From contig CM024171.1 of NCBI GenBank assembly GCA_013433145.1, positions 9,672,065 through 9,736,064 on the forward strand: 64,000 nt of DNA, in the 5' to 3' direction. Made by a program: the position numbers and the translations under genes. Every line of letters begins with the position of its first letter. The stretch's first letter is position 1. This DNA is from Ascaris suum. Lineage: Eukaryota; Nematoda; Chromadorea; Rhabditida; Ascarididae. The notes under the pieces are model-generated. The model was not told where the DNA came from. It was given only the letters and a program-made list of their open reading frames with translations, and searched no databases. Shown here piece after piece: positions 48,352-61,609 of this stretch.

Positions 48352-51300
48352 CTAACGAACAAGAACGTTGGAGTGCTGAGCCTGAGGCGGTGGAGAATTG
48401 GTGACCATCATTGTACCGCCTTCTAAGTGTCGTATCGCCTCCAGAATAGCGTTCAGGTTACGATGGCTGAGATTCGCCGTCGAATGGTTTTCCATGGAGT
48501 TCATCAGAAGCGGTGCTTGCGGGACACTGTCCATCACTGTTGCAGCCGACGTTTGATTGCACGTCACACCGCCGCAGTCTACACCCATCACCGACGATGC
48601 AAAGCTACTCGCCGGATGGACTGGCGTATCTAGATGTACGTAACGCGAACCGCTCACCAAGCCTTCAATCGCCATCGCATGCGGGAGCAAACCTTAACGT
48701 CATAATCATTAGCAGTAAGCCAAAACTGCAAATAATATCCAACCACAGGCCATTTTTCCATAATTTTGGCACATTTTTACCGAGGACGTCTCAAGCTAAG
48801 GGGCAGCGGAGAGCGGAAAGAGGGTGAGGAGAAGCAGTCACCTCCTGTCGACCCTAGCCACAAACAGCTCCCGATTCCTGGAAAGCAAAATATCTATATA
48901 AACGCTGAATGCCGCAGTCAGTCTCCGCGTTTCCCCCGAACTACTCAAACTTTGCTTTCCACTTAACTGTAGAGAATGAATTTCCGCTCTTTTCTGGTGA
49001 CGCCTCTCTCCCTCTTAAAACTTTGTCTCGTATTCTTTCTTTATCAACAGTAAATAGGAACGTCGAAAATTATCAAGCCCACTGAATTTCACCTGGGAAT
49101 ACCGAAGCAAATCGAAAATAAAAGTATTATTTAAACAATTCAAGCGTAAATAGATATAGAGGGAAAACGAAGGTTCCTCGCAGAGAAAATCCACGCTCTT
49201 ATAAAACTCTCCAACTGGGTTGGCATGTTCACTGAAACATTCGATCAGTGGTCAAACAATGTGTTGATAGGATCAAACGATAGCAGACATTCCTCCGCTC
49301 GCATCAATGTGAACCCTTCATCGGTTGCTCGCCACATCGCGCCCATCGAATACAACTTAGCTATGCCGTCCAAAATTTACAATCCGAATTGTACAAACCC
49401 ACTTAATTGATTGCCCACAATATTTAAACATGAAACGAGCTGGCTTCGAAGTAGGAAAGCTTTTGCCAAATCAAGAGCTGGAATAAACTTATTTGCACGG
49501 ATCCTGATCTTATTAAGAGTTCCGGCTCACTGCCTGCGAAACAGCTAAGACCTTATATTTTCGAATGCCATCTCCTGAACTGCCCATAAGTCAGGAGGAA
49601 AAGTGTACTAGAAAAGCTAGCTCCATATGCCCCTTCCCATCCCCTTCCCCTATGAAGCGATTTCTAAGCCTCCACCAAGAATGAAATTTGTGAAACAATG
49701 TTTTTTTGCATGATTGAGCCGAGCACGTAAACAAATGTTCTAAAAAGATTCGTTAATCTGCCACTCCAACCATGTAAAATAAGAAGTGTGTACAAGTTCT
49801 TTTTTCTGCGTCTCTGAGTATCTCGAGCTCGTTTTCGAGCTCGCTTTTCTATGTCAGCATCAGATAGTATCTTTTCGAGCTCAGAGGTCAATATGAATTA
49901 AAGCAGAAGGTCATCCTATGCTGTATGCCACCTTATTCACAGAACTTCATAGCTGCAGAAACTCTACAATCGAAAGAACTGAACGGAAGGAAAGACAGGC
50001 AGATACACAGGTGCACATACACGGAAATGACGTCTGTCGCCATAATACGCTTTTACGAAACGAATTTGCAAACGCAAAAAAACCTGTGCAGCTGTGCATT
50101 CACATTTCAGTCAACGCAACCACTCGCAGAGATCTACAGAAATTTTTTCCGACTCAATTGACTACGAGGTGCGAAATAACAGGTTTAGAATGGGTGCCGT
50201 CTAATCATTAAAAATCCCGCAAACGCATATGCAAATTTTTAGGTGCATAAAAGTGCTAATAACCCCGATCCAAAATTGATGGTTTAGCCTGAACGTGGTA
50301 TGGGGTTGCCAATTTGCTTTTGCTGAAATTTTTAACAACGAAATTTCGTGGCTCCAACTTACTGACCCTCACGTTCGTACTATCGAACAGAACACACAAG
50401 CAAACATATGCATTAATTTCTCTTGTGCTGTGCATAATAATTTCGCCGTATGCAATTTCGAATTGCACTAAAAAAACCCATACTTTCTTCTTAAGCATTA
50501 ATGATTCTTTATTATGTGGGAGACGAGAATTTTCCATGAGATAACTGAAACTATGCCCAAGAAAGATTTAAGATAATAAAAAAGATAAAAAAGCTAATAA
50601 TGCTACTTGGATAATAGACAATTTACGTAAGCACAGTCATGTTCAATTACCTTGCAGTCATATCAAACAAACTGATGTTTATAAAACTAGCTGGGAATAC
50701 GTGAAGGACAATGGTAGTAAGGCGGAACTAGCAACAACTATCTCAAGAATCTCTGTACAGAGCTGCCATGTTCGAATCAAAAGCACTGCTACATAAAGAA
50801 AAGCTTCAGCAACAATACAGGGAGAGATTGAAGCATTGGACAAATGCTTTTTTTAAATTCTCACTTAATCAGTACTTATGCTGATGGCAATAGTCAGATC
50901 AGAGTGCATGCGCCTGATACTGCTAAAAAATGTGATCAGCCAGCTGCTCATTCAGCCATTTACGTTGGATTGCCATGAAAACGTAAAACCAACTCAATAT
51001 ATGTTCGCTATCACGAACCAACAACACAACTGAGTTCATCAATTCAATGACGCCCATCGCATACGCAAATCTGCGAAAATGCAATGCGACGAAGTCTCAG
51101 CTGCAATATGGCTCTGAACAAAACCATGCTACCAGAAGTGCATTCAGCATTACATCTCAATTTGTTTTACTCGCTCTACATCTACGTCTTTCCCCTTCAC
51201 CTTTTTATGCGCGCAGATATTACTTCCAATTTCTTGCGCGAATTTCCAGCGGCTCTGCATAGAATCCCTGCTGTGAGACGTGGATTGGGATAGCTGGCCG

Positions 51301-54300
51301 CATATGATTCCTTATTGTGCGCAGGCCATGACAACAATTCCGTTCTAGTCGATTTCGCCTTCACCTCCGGTACCTTTATGATGGGATGGCGGACTTGAAT
51401 TTCCTAATTTCTGAAGATATTGCGGTGTTCTAGCGAAAAAGCAGTTTCAGCGTCACCGATAGAAGACAACAGATTGAGATCCAAAACAAATATATTGATG
51501 CAATTTCGTGACATTTCTAATCACATGAAAAAAAGGAATTTTCAAGCCAAACAGACACAACAGAGTTTAGCAATCTTGAATAATGCGCACACTTCAGAGG
51601 TGTTTAGAGCACACAGACCATAACAATACGCGATACACAAAATGCTCAGATAGAAAAATCTGTCTCTAGTGCAAAGGCTTTCTACCACTTCATCGGCATA
51701 CCAGATGAGAGGACATGACTACTACCTTGCAGCTTTACTGGAAAAGAGCAGATGACTTCTAATGTCAGACTTATCAAAAATAAAATTGTACCTCACTTTC
51801 ATCTGGGTCCGCAATATTCTTAAGCCATAACATTATAAAACCAAGTTATACAATGCATAAAATAAACTTATCTGAACGACTTCATCACCCCTACATCAGA
51901 CAAACTTTCTTTTATTCCTGACCCCATCGAGAGGAGTAAAGGCCTGCAAATGCAAACACAATTCTTACTCGAATGTCTCATTCGATGAACGCAAGCAAGA
52001 ATTCGCTTCCCTGCAAAGTTTTGCTTGCAAAAAGCAGAGGTGTGAAAAAAGTCGACGCAGACGCGTGGCAAGGGCCTTTCTGTTGCCATGAGACAGCCAG
52101 CCAGCTTTCTGCATTCTGCGCTATCAAATGCCAGTAAAGCCGTTGGCGCATTTTATGCGGGCTGCAGTGCAGACGTGTTCCATCCATGCACAACGCTGCC
52201 ACATTTAGCAACTTCAAATGGTATCACCTAACAGAATGTCTCTTCCCTTCTTACTATCGCGTATCCAAGAAAGCACTAAGGAAGTTAGCCATACCCATGC
52301 GAGGAAAATGATTACGGACGAAATTTATAAATACTCGGATCAGTAAGCATAGTGATAAAAGTTGTAATCAGTATTATCACTAAATTAAAGAATAATTCAC
52401 AAACACGTGCAAAATACAATGCCTTGTCTTGCCAACACTGCAAAATTAGTGCACTAGCAGGCCATAAGGCAATCGATACTTTTCTACGCTGGCTGGTCTA
52501 CTTGTCTGCCTGTTAATATCCCTATTTATATAGCCTTCGCACAGCTGGTCCACCCATTCAGTTGCGTCCTACCCAGCACTTGGCTACTACACAATCTACA
52601 CCCTCTTTAAGTGTGTCGTTGTTGACGAATAGTATTCGAAAATTATGAAATGCCATGTGACTACAGTTTCGCTCGAAGGCATCGAAGAGCAATAACTTAA
52701 CTTTAAATGCTTGAACGGTAATGCGCAGGAAGAATTTCTTTTTGCAAAAAGGATTGCATGCTGTAAACGGTTTGCTAAATAGCCAAAAAATAAACAACGC
52801 AGTGATGGGGCTGCATTGAACGGTTTACGCGTTGATTAAACAATTATTCTTAGCGGCTACGATGGTCACATGCCTCGTTCAGTTTCAATCCAGGGTTGTT
52901 AAATCGCAAACACTTCTCATTGAAGTGCGGCGAGTATTTCAAGCGAACACATCTCTGACGCTCGTATATAACCCCGTCAAAATACAGCTGACGCACTCAC
53001 CTCATTTTCTCCCGCGCTACCAAAGTCGTCCACAAATGCTCACATCGACTATATCTCAGAGCGAAAGCAGTGCATATAATAACTGAATCGTGCAATGATG
53101 TAATCATTATGTGGCAATCCTGATCAACTGATACGACAAAAACGCACTATGACAAGACTACGGATACTCATTACATCAAGGTGTGCAAGATTATGATATA
53201 GCTCTCCTTGCACCGAGTTAGCAATATTGAACCAACCAGGGATATCGGTGCGTGGTCGGATAAGAGACGAATCGACGATTGACGATGGAAGTGGAGGTGC
53301 TGTGGGAGCCGAGATCGGAGACAGCATCGTTTCACGCTCTCGCCTTTCGCGTAGCTGCTGCTCGTAGAGCTGACGTAACCGTCGCTCTTGTTCTAACGCT
53401 ACCGTCAATTCATCCACGAGTCCACGCTCACGAGCTTCTTCATCTGCAATTTATAGGTCCACACAGAATACGATAATCTCCACTCATTTAAGAAGCAAAC
53501 ACCTGCAAGAAACGCATCTCGATTCCCCGACCGCAGAAGCACAAAAATGAGTAGAAAGTGCTGGAGTTCAACGACCATGGCATGCCAAGATCTAATCTAT
53601 AAACTACAACAAAGAAGAAATACTGCAAGGATTAGTGTAGATGAATCTTCCGGGATGAACTATCAATATCTTCATTTCCTCGTTGTATTTCACAAAGCTG
53701 AGTTTACTATATCTTCAAAACCTGCGAAAACAAAAAATGAACAAAACAGCTGAATAAATCGCAGACACTTTCCACTGAATTGGAGCGAATGTTTCAAAGG
53801 AAGACATCTGTGACGCTCTACCACCACGTCATGCTTAGCAGATGACTGCTGGAAAAACTGCAGAAAGTGCGCTTGCGCGAGATTTGCCCACGTAACAAAA
53901 TTCCAAAGTATCATAAGAGTGAGTACTTTCGTTATTTAGATAAGCTGTCAATGAACTGCTTTACAAACTTTTATCACAGTTGCCAATAATACGTCTGATC
54001 GCGAAGGTGATGAAACACGTTACGAACGTCATATGCTAGTTGATTTCCCCTCATCAACGTAGAATGCGACATTGCAGACACTTTAATAAGCAGAACTGAC
54101 ATCTTAAGAACAAATCACTGCGCCCGAGCGAGAAAAAAAAACAAATGCTAGCACCTAATATTATGCGAGGAATATGAAAAAAGCATATAGCCGAAACTTG
54201 AATATGAGCTGGCGCATTAGTGAGTGCACAGTTACCTTCAATACGGCGTTTTTTGGCTTGTATGGCGGCTTCTTTCTCCTCCAACAATCGCATTTTCTCA

Positions 54301-55721
54301 GCCTGTAGCGATTGAATCAATTCGGCAGTATGTTGCAATATGGCCGCCTGAAATGTGCAAAATTATCTTTTTTTTCTCGTTCATCCCACCCTCTCCACAG
54401 CACTTCGACTGAACGAGAAAGAAAATGAGAAGATTGAAATCATCATACTGGATGATATGCTTTACGGTGAAAAGGATCTACGTGGGTTCATGCCTCAAGT
54501 GAGGAAAGTTCTGCAAGTTTAGAATTTAAAGCACTTTGAGGCGCGCTCTAGATTACGCAGTGTTGCCTTTCTACCAGATAACTGCTTATTTGTTTGGCAC
54601 ATTTTAGCGACTGTGAATGAAGCCCCGCCTTCCCTTCCCCCCCCCCCCCCCCATCACCACGACCCTCTCATGTATTGCGCATCAACCTCGAAAATGAGGG
54701 TTAAAGGCTGTACCCGCGTCATAGCTGAGTGTGCCTCTCGACACCCATGAGATTCGGACGCAGTTGGACACAAACTCTGGCGCATATCATGAGTTACAAG
54801 AATGGGGACGCGTTGCGAATCCAAGCCCAACCTAGCCTCCTCCCTTCGAACGCCATTTTCAGCCGCCAGCAGGCATCGCACAGGCTTCTATCATACGTAC
54901 ATGCAAATTAACTTTTTTTTTTTTAAATCGTGGAGCGCTTCTTTTGTGCGTAGAAAGATCAGTGAAACGTTATATGGTCTTGATCGTTTGAAGATTATCT
55001 TAACTCTTCGCAACTTGCGCTTTGTCTACACAGCAAACCAATACAGGCATTGAATGCAATAATCTGTGCGTTGTGCGGCGTGAAATCGCTTTAAAAGCTG
55101 CTTCCCTCAGAAATAACATGCGTAGCCACCATCTCATCCGCTCCCAGCTCCACTTCTTTTCAGCGGAAGCTTCTGCCATATTTGCTTCAGCTACTAACTA
55201 CTGCTGCAGTGACAAGCGTATCTCTCTCAGTGTTCATCTAAAATAACAAATGCATTATGTTCGCAGGGAAAACAAATGCACCTGCGCGAAAGAGGCGTCC
55301 TGATAAGGGAGTACAACCAACTCTACGACTCGAGAACTCACTTGCGAGCTCCTACAGTGTGAGGCTGGGCTGTTTTTGGAAAGGAAAATGAGAGAGCCCT
55401 TTCGGCTCAACATGAGATAGTTGGAGAAGAGAGAAGCCAGGAATTTAGTGCTTTCAAGGCATCTGATGCAGACTGCTAACTGCAGAAGAATGTTCACACC
55501 TTGCTCATTTTCTCGCCATCCCTCTTTGGCAGTAGAGAGCGAAGATTTTGAAAGCCGGCATTGATGCTCTGCATACGACGTCGTTCGTTGCAATTCGCAA
55601 TTTGGCGTCGTATGCGGCGATCGGACAACTCATCTCCGCCACCCAAAGAGCACGATACACCATTTGGAGAGGTATCATCTTCACCTCCACGGCACGACGA
55701 TGATGCTCTGAAAGCATCCAA
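48352..55721 (-). CDS. hlh-11: bHLH-leucine-zipper factor, AP-4/TFAP4 (HLH-11)
   Basis: Nuclear E-box-binding transcription factor of the AP-4 family. The best exon, 55500-55721, holds the bHLH basic region and helix 1: RRIRRQIANCNERRRMQSIN, then AGFQNLRSLLPKRDGEKMSK. Exon 54236-54347 follows in phase 0 with helix 2 and a zipper (AAILQHTAELIQSLQAEKMR) and a basic KKRRIE. Exon 53443 down to about 53237 gives a second heptad-rich coil (VDELTVALEQERRLRQLYEQ) and a Pro-rich segment. The last exon, from 48662 or 48692 down to the TAG at 48352-48354, contains NLNAILEAIRHLEGG, matching the C-terminal NLDTIVQAIQHIEG block of human TFAP4. The donor after exon 3 (a phase-1 GTTGGT at 53236) and the last acceptor are uncertain and a small exon may be missing. 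The 55721 end is a splice acceptor, so the N-terminus lies upstream. Confidence 0.9.
53444..54235 (-). other. hlh-11 intron between the two coiled-coil exons
   Basis: Bounded by GTAACT after 54236 and TTGCAG before 53443. The splice joins GAA-G to AT, giving Asp, and keeps the heptad-rich chain open. Nothing else was seen in the interval. Confidence 0.7.
54637..54652 (+). repeat. Poly-C run of 16
   Basis: Sixteen consecutive C within the intron between the hlh-11 exons at 54236-54347 and 55500-55721. It adjoins a GC-richer block of about 250 bases (to about 54890), unlike the AT-rich surroundings, which suggests an inserted repeat. Homopolymer length is prone to sequencing error. Confidence 0.9.
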
Positions 55722-58556
55722 CTGTCACAAGAAAGCAACTCTCTACATCGCATAAATTATTACAGTTGCTATCAATTAGATTAGAAGAAAGCGAAGAAGT
55801 GGAGTGACGAAAAAAAAAAGACTCTACCCTTGATTCCTCGTTTATTTGATCAAAACTCTTATTGTCGACTCATTCCGCACATCATTTTTAATCCAATCAC
55901 GCTGCATGCTCTGCCCTATAGTGGCCGCAGACAAGCCAACCTAACCGGCGATCTTTTCTCCTCCGTTCCTTTTCAGAAAAAAATCGTTTAGGTGCACGCA
56001 ATCTTTTCACAGTCCTTGATTTTCTAAACGTTAAATTTGGATGCATCAGAAGATTCAGAAATTCAACACACTGCTCAAGTCCTGGAATTCCGAAGTCCCA
56101 AAACACGAAACCTTTGGCGAGGCAAACTACTGTTTACTGCGTAGGTCATCTAGCATAGCGAGTGGCGCAATCTGAAACTTCGAACTGGACCGGCAATCCA
56201 AAGAATGTTGCGCTTTACTCGGATATCAAACAGTCGTTTCCCAACGTTTTAAATTCACACAAGAAAACGGTCGTTCGAACATGATCGAGACCACAAAGAC
56301 ACTGGTCACATACCTATAGGAGGTTCAATGCTTGCAAAAAGTATGAAAAATTTAAAAGCGAATCAGTTGCAGCATAACATCTTCAGCATATGGCTCGCTC
56401 GTGGGCAATACAACACATCATAATAATAAATGCCTGCCGGCATATCTTGCAACTGAGGCGATCGCTGAGAGTCACCTCATCTCTGTTGACCAAATCAGAA
56501 AGAGCTCAAGAATGTGTACGAAGACGCTGAACGGTGTATGCACCGAAGAGCAATTCAGCTTGCAGAAGGTTAAATTGTATAAATGGCGAGGTATGTCAGC
56601 TGGTAATATATGAGAGTGCAATGTGAATGGGACTCGATGAATAATAAAGATCATATCGCATACTTCATCCTCTCATCACCATCTAGTACGCACAGAGGCC
56701 CTTAGAGTGGAAAACCTCAAAGAGGATGGGAATGAGGAGGGGGAGGAGGGGAGGGATGGAGAAGCAGAAATTATCCGTTATGAGAAATATCGCTCTTAAA
56801 AGATGGGTGTCAGACCCAAAACGTTCGAGTACCCACGGTGAATGAAGCAATAGGCAACTGCTTCCAAGCTGACTACCACGAAGATCCCTTTTCGAGAAAT
56901 AAATGAAAATGAAGATGATAATAAGAACAAAAAACAAATCGTATACTTCCTTTATGACATTCGCCATTTTTGCTTTTCGAACGGCAACTAGAGAGCAAAG
57001 ATTTGTTGATTCCTTTAGCTGGAAACGGATGTCGAGAATTAGGGACTATAATGCTCACAACCTATATACAAAAACTTATTTGTATAAGCTGTAAACTGCT
57101 TGTGCTATTTTTAGAATCACAGTGACATCGACGATTCTGCTCAATATCTCAAGCATACACAAACAATCAGAAGAGATCAACCGCTGTTGACAATTAACTT
57201 CGTAACCCACTCACTCTTATCATTTCACTTCCTTTATCACTTGCCGAAGATAACCAAATCGACGCCTCTAAATACGTATAAAGTGCACAATGCGTCAAAT
57301 TCCAGCTGAGACGCATAGGGAAAAAACAATCCCTCCCCACTAGTATACAATCGTCCGTAGTAAAATTACGCCACATGTACTTTTGAACTTTTGCTGCCAG
57401 CTGCGAGCAATACGCCAGTGTAGCTGTGCACAGCCAGCGATACAAACGTAATACACAATACGAAAAGCGAGGCACAGACAGTTAGACATGAACGAAGGGT
57501 TGATAGAGGTAAAAAGCTGCTACTTTCATCGTCGAAGCGGCTGGAAGCGATCGAGAAAAATTATACTAGAGGCAAGGGAATGTGGGCGCCGAAGAACCCA
57601 CAGACTGAGAGAGTATTAGTAAATGGCTTCAGTAGGCGATGAAGCTGGAGACCACAAAAGATGGCAAATCAAATACAGCTGTCTAGATGCGAGCCAAAAA
57701 AGCGTGAAAAAAAAACGCTGTAGCAAAAGTGATTTCAACAAGGACCTGTTTGGATCGGTAGACCATGGGTGAAACAACACAAAAGTGCGGCTGTCAAACA
57801 CCTGTTAATCACGATTATAGCACCTATGGAAGTCACTGATTCCCTTTGGATACAAACATCCTTCAAGAACTTCCGGTATACATCATTTATTTAATGCAAA
57901 CGAATGGAAAAGAGAAGAATGAGTGTGGTTGGATGAATCGGACTATGTGCTGATGTAAAGTGACGAATAAAATCACTGTCTCACAGTGGACCAAAACGTG
58001 CAACCTCTCGCTTTGCGAGATGTCCTCTGACCTTAAAGAACAATTCAGATGCTTTTATTAACACCTTTTATTGCTTTGCTTTCAACAGTTCTGCTCCGCA
58101 TATAAACCAATAAAGCGCATAATGTCAAATAGTAGAAAAGAGGTGATATCGCATAGAACGGGGCGACGAATTTCACCCGACTAACGTTTGTGATGAAGCT
58201 TAACGCTTAGTGATACACCTTTTCTGCTTTCACAATGGTGACATCGAAAATGTTGTCGTCTTTCTGCAGCTCCAGCATTTGGGAAAGAGACTTTAGTTAA
58301 AGAACAGATGAAAATGATTTACGCACCCCTCTAAAATTTTGCCTCTCAAATTATACTGCTGAGTAATTTACCTCAAGTAAAAAATTATGTACTGGTGAGA
58401 GCAAATTCACCAGCGTACACATGCACCGGGAATAAGTGCAAAACGTTTATGTCGAAGTTATTTGGTCAAAGACAGCAGCGAAAAAAGCTTTTCTCTATAT
58501 CAGTCCCCATCGTGAATGAACGCAGTGCGGCGGCCGCAAATCGTGCTGAAACGACC

Positions 58557-58790
58557 ATGACGACGCAAATCGTTTCCCTTCTACTTTTTTTCGTCGCGAC
58601 AGCCAGCCAGCCGTACGCATCTCGTCCTTCACGCATTTTCAAGGGCGCTCCAGCTGATCGACAATCTATTCCACATTCCGCTCTTTCTGCACGTACGCGT
58701 AACTCTTTTCGATCACGCCATTACGCATCAAACGTCACGTCTCTTCGGTGTCATCCTCACCATTTCATTGCAATGCGGCTCAGCTGGTAA
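58557..58790 (+). CDS. Candidate small secreted protein, 77 aa
   Basis: The translation opens MTTQIVSLLLFFVATASQPY, which looks like a signal peptide: a hydrophobic core of about 12 residues with a small-residue cleavage zone near Ala-Ser-Gln. It continues with a basic, Ser/Arg/His-rich tail that includes SRPSRIFKG and ends LSW. The frame extends upstream to 58395, so the chosen Met is only the one that gives a signal peptide. No family, splice sites or conserved cysteine pattern were recognised. It could be a neuropeptide-like or secreted effector gene, but chance is a real possibility. Confidence 0.25.
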   Translation: MTTQIVSLLLFFVATASQPYASRPSRIFKGAPADRQSIPHSALSARTRNSFRSRHYASNVTSLRCHPHHFIAMRLSW

Positions 58791-61433
58791 ATGACTGGTA
58801 CAACCTTATTGTATTTGGGAACATCACAAAACGCTCCTTTATAAGTTGAAACTTGAAGCATTACAAGGAAATTGCATTGCAGCATGAAAACCTCCCCGCT
58901 TTCCAGAACTAATCTGCATGAATAGGATTCGAACGTCTTTACATTTAGGTCATTCTCTCCGTTCGCAAACCAAAACCCAAGAAAAGAGACAGCACTGTGA
59001 ATCGTACTTTGACAGAGTACTATGCAAAAGCTGTTCTATGCACAATACCAAAAAAAAAAACAAACTAAAGGATGCGATTCAGACTGGATCTGAAATCAAT
59101 TTTACTGTGTAAACTGGCAGTAAAAGAAATAAATGCAGTGAGGATGATATCAGTTACTGATAGACACATCAGATGATTTAAAGAATAGGCGCAAAGAGTA
59201 GGTTCACTTCGTCATATCCTTGCACAGGTTTATTTCATGGATGATGCATTCATCCATCGAAAGAGCATACCTTTGCAACACGATCGCCCAAACGAACGAC
59301 TCCAATTCCCACCAGGTGCGTCCCTTTCAAATCGCCTCTTACGAGTATAGAAAACGTAAAGCCGATGATTCATGGATGACACTAAACGCTACTTAAGAGT
59401 CGTAACAGCCACTGGCCACTTTTGTGCTTGCTTGCTCATCACTGCATCAACAACCAACCCTCCCTGACACCGTATCACGCATATTGTTCACCGACGCCAC
59501 GCTTCACGGCCGAGCTGAGTGGAAGGACGGATCGTTTAAGAGACTCGAAACGATGGATTCTGGGGGAATGCCTCAGTCCTCTCCATAAGGTATCATTTAG
59601 GAAAACAAATTAATGTCAACTGTAAAGGAACTTTGCCTTAGCTCTTCTTCTTTTCCTTTGCTCAAGGCACGCACTTTTTGGCAATAGGTCTATTCTGATC
59701 TGGACATCCGTTGACCTAATTCAAATGGAATCATCACTTTTCTTACTTCATTAGCTCGACATCAGGTTGCACCGGACGGCGACGGGAGCTCACCCAAGGA
59801 TGCACAGCAGGATGCATTTGTGTTTTGATTCCACATTCTTCTGGTCAAAAAACTCTTTGAGCAGACTAAGCACTGAAAATCTGCAGATTTCATTACCAAG
59901 CAGCTACTTCTGTCACATCATTTAAAGAATTTCGTATCCCTGCACTCCAGACTTCACAAGTTCCCTCCTCCAGAAGTTTCCGTTAAGCATTTTCGATGCT
60001 GTAGAAGAGGACAGTCCCACAACACTTCCTCTCCGTATGATTTCAAGTGGACGCGATGTCATTCAGCTTTAGCCAACGATATTGTGTAAGCGGATGAGAG
60101 CAAAACCTAGCACAGAATGAACGGCAGCCAACGCGACGAGTGCACACTTCATTTGCGTCTCTGCAGAGCAGTCGACACAGCTGATGTGCAGCTGTTTGCC
60201 GGAGTCACCCATCAAGAAACCACCTGTCTTCCAAACGACTCTGCAAACCATCATTCCAATCTGCATACTAACACAATTCAACTTCTTTTCAAGTTCATCT
60301 TACGATTCTCTTACAAAAACAAACAAAGCTAAGGAAGGCCTAAATTATTTGAAACTGCGACACCAATTCACAAATCAGACAGCATACTCGCCGCTCTCAT
60401 CAATACGGCTAGCAAAACTGTGGTGTATAACTAGTTTTTTCTCCATCCAATATTCTGGTTTATCAGGAGACGCATAACAGATATGAGAAAAATCCGATTC
60501 AATGAAGGATCATTATTTCAGCTCTGACTCCATTCGAACTCCATGCGTTTCCTATCTGTTCGTCTTCCTTTCGACTCTTTGGAAGATTCCAGATTGGTCC
60601 CTCAAAATTTCGCCTTATGAAGGATACCCCCTCAGGCCCAATGCGAATCCAACATTTATTATACAATCCACCGACTGAGGCCGGAACAAGCGTAGCAGAT
60701 AGACGTGTCGGAACAAGCACAAACACAAAGACAAATGCTTGCAAGCGATTTAAGGATGGCTGAGTATGACTCTCTATGGCGAAAGTATAGCTAGAAAGGA
60801 TTGCCTACAAGACTTCAGATATGTAATTCGCCATATCGGAATAGCGACACACAGTGAAGGGAAAGCAGAATTCTATTGCAAGAACTGTTGCGTTTATAGG
60901 TGCAAATGGGCGAGAGGAGCAAACAATGCAGAATATTGAATTTAACAACAGCACTAATAGTGTGCATCGTAGAAGTACTTTTAATGTGCAAAACATTCAA
61001 AGAAATTAAAATAGAGTGAGTGCTTAGCGGCTACAAATGTTCGACAAGAAAGTTTCAGAGGAAAAATACAGCTCGAGAAGGACTGAAAGGCTAGCCATGA
61101 AGCCATGGGCTTGGCACAACGAAATATGGGAGAATCACAACGCATTCGCTCTGCAACCGCGTTCCCACACAGTACACCGACTTGCCCACCCCACCGTGAA
61201 GAAAAACGCCTGCATTTCCCTCTTCGTCCTGCACACTGCAAACATATACTAAAAAGCACTTTTGTAGATCGAGGGTGTGTGCTATAAAAGTGGGTTTCCT
61301 TGAGAGCTTGAATATTTTGCAGCCGAATTTGTACGTCTGAAACACTCAAAAAGAGTAGACATCAACTCACAAGAGACCCACATCATTGACATGCAAAGTT
61401 TTATTACAACGATGTGCACATTTTCTGTTCAGA

Positions 61434-61609
61434 CAGTGGACAATGTCTGCGAGGAAGAGAATAGCTCAGGAAATGTCTGCGAGGAAGAGAATAGCTCAGG
61501 AATGTATGTGCCCTATATTTTTCAACTTGGTGTCGGCGCCGCTCAAAAATCGACTTATTTTGGCGTTTGCGTTATTTATTTAGTGCACCCTGCGCAAATG
61601 TGGCGATAG
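61434..61609 (+). CDS. Candidate terminal exon with duplicated 10-residue unit
   Basis: A strong acceptor, TTTTCTGTTCAG, precedes 61434. The frame then runs 58 codons to a TAG at 61607-61609. It contains NVCEEENSSG twice in tandem (from the 30-bp duplication at 61442-61501), then MYVPYIFQLGVGAAQKSTYF, then a hydrophobic GVCVIYLV. No domain was recognised and no upstream exon was found, so this is a possible last exon of an unknown + strand gene. A second frame is also open across the duplication. Confidence 0.25.
61442..61501 (+). repeat. 30-bp perfect tandem duplication, two copies
   Basis: The copies 61442-61471 and 61472-61501 are identical. The unit length is a multiple of three, so it preserves any reading frame through it. 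Perfect identity suggests a recent event or a polymorphic minisatellite. Confidence 0.95.
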
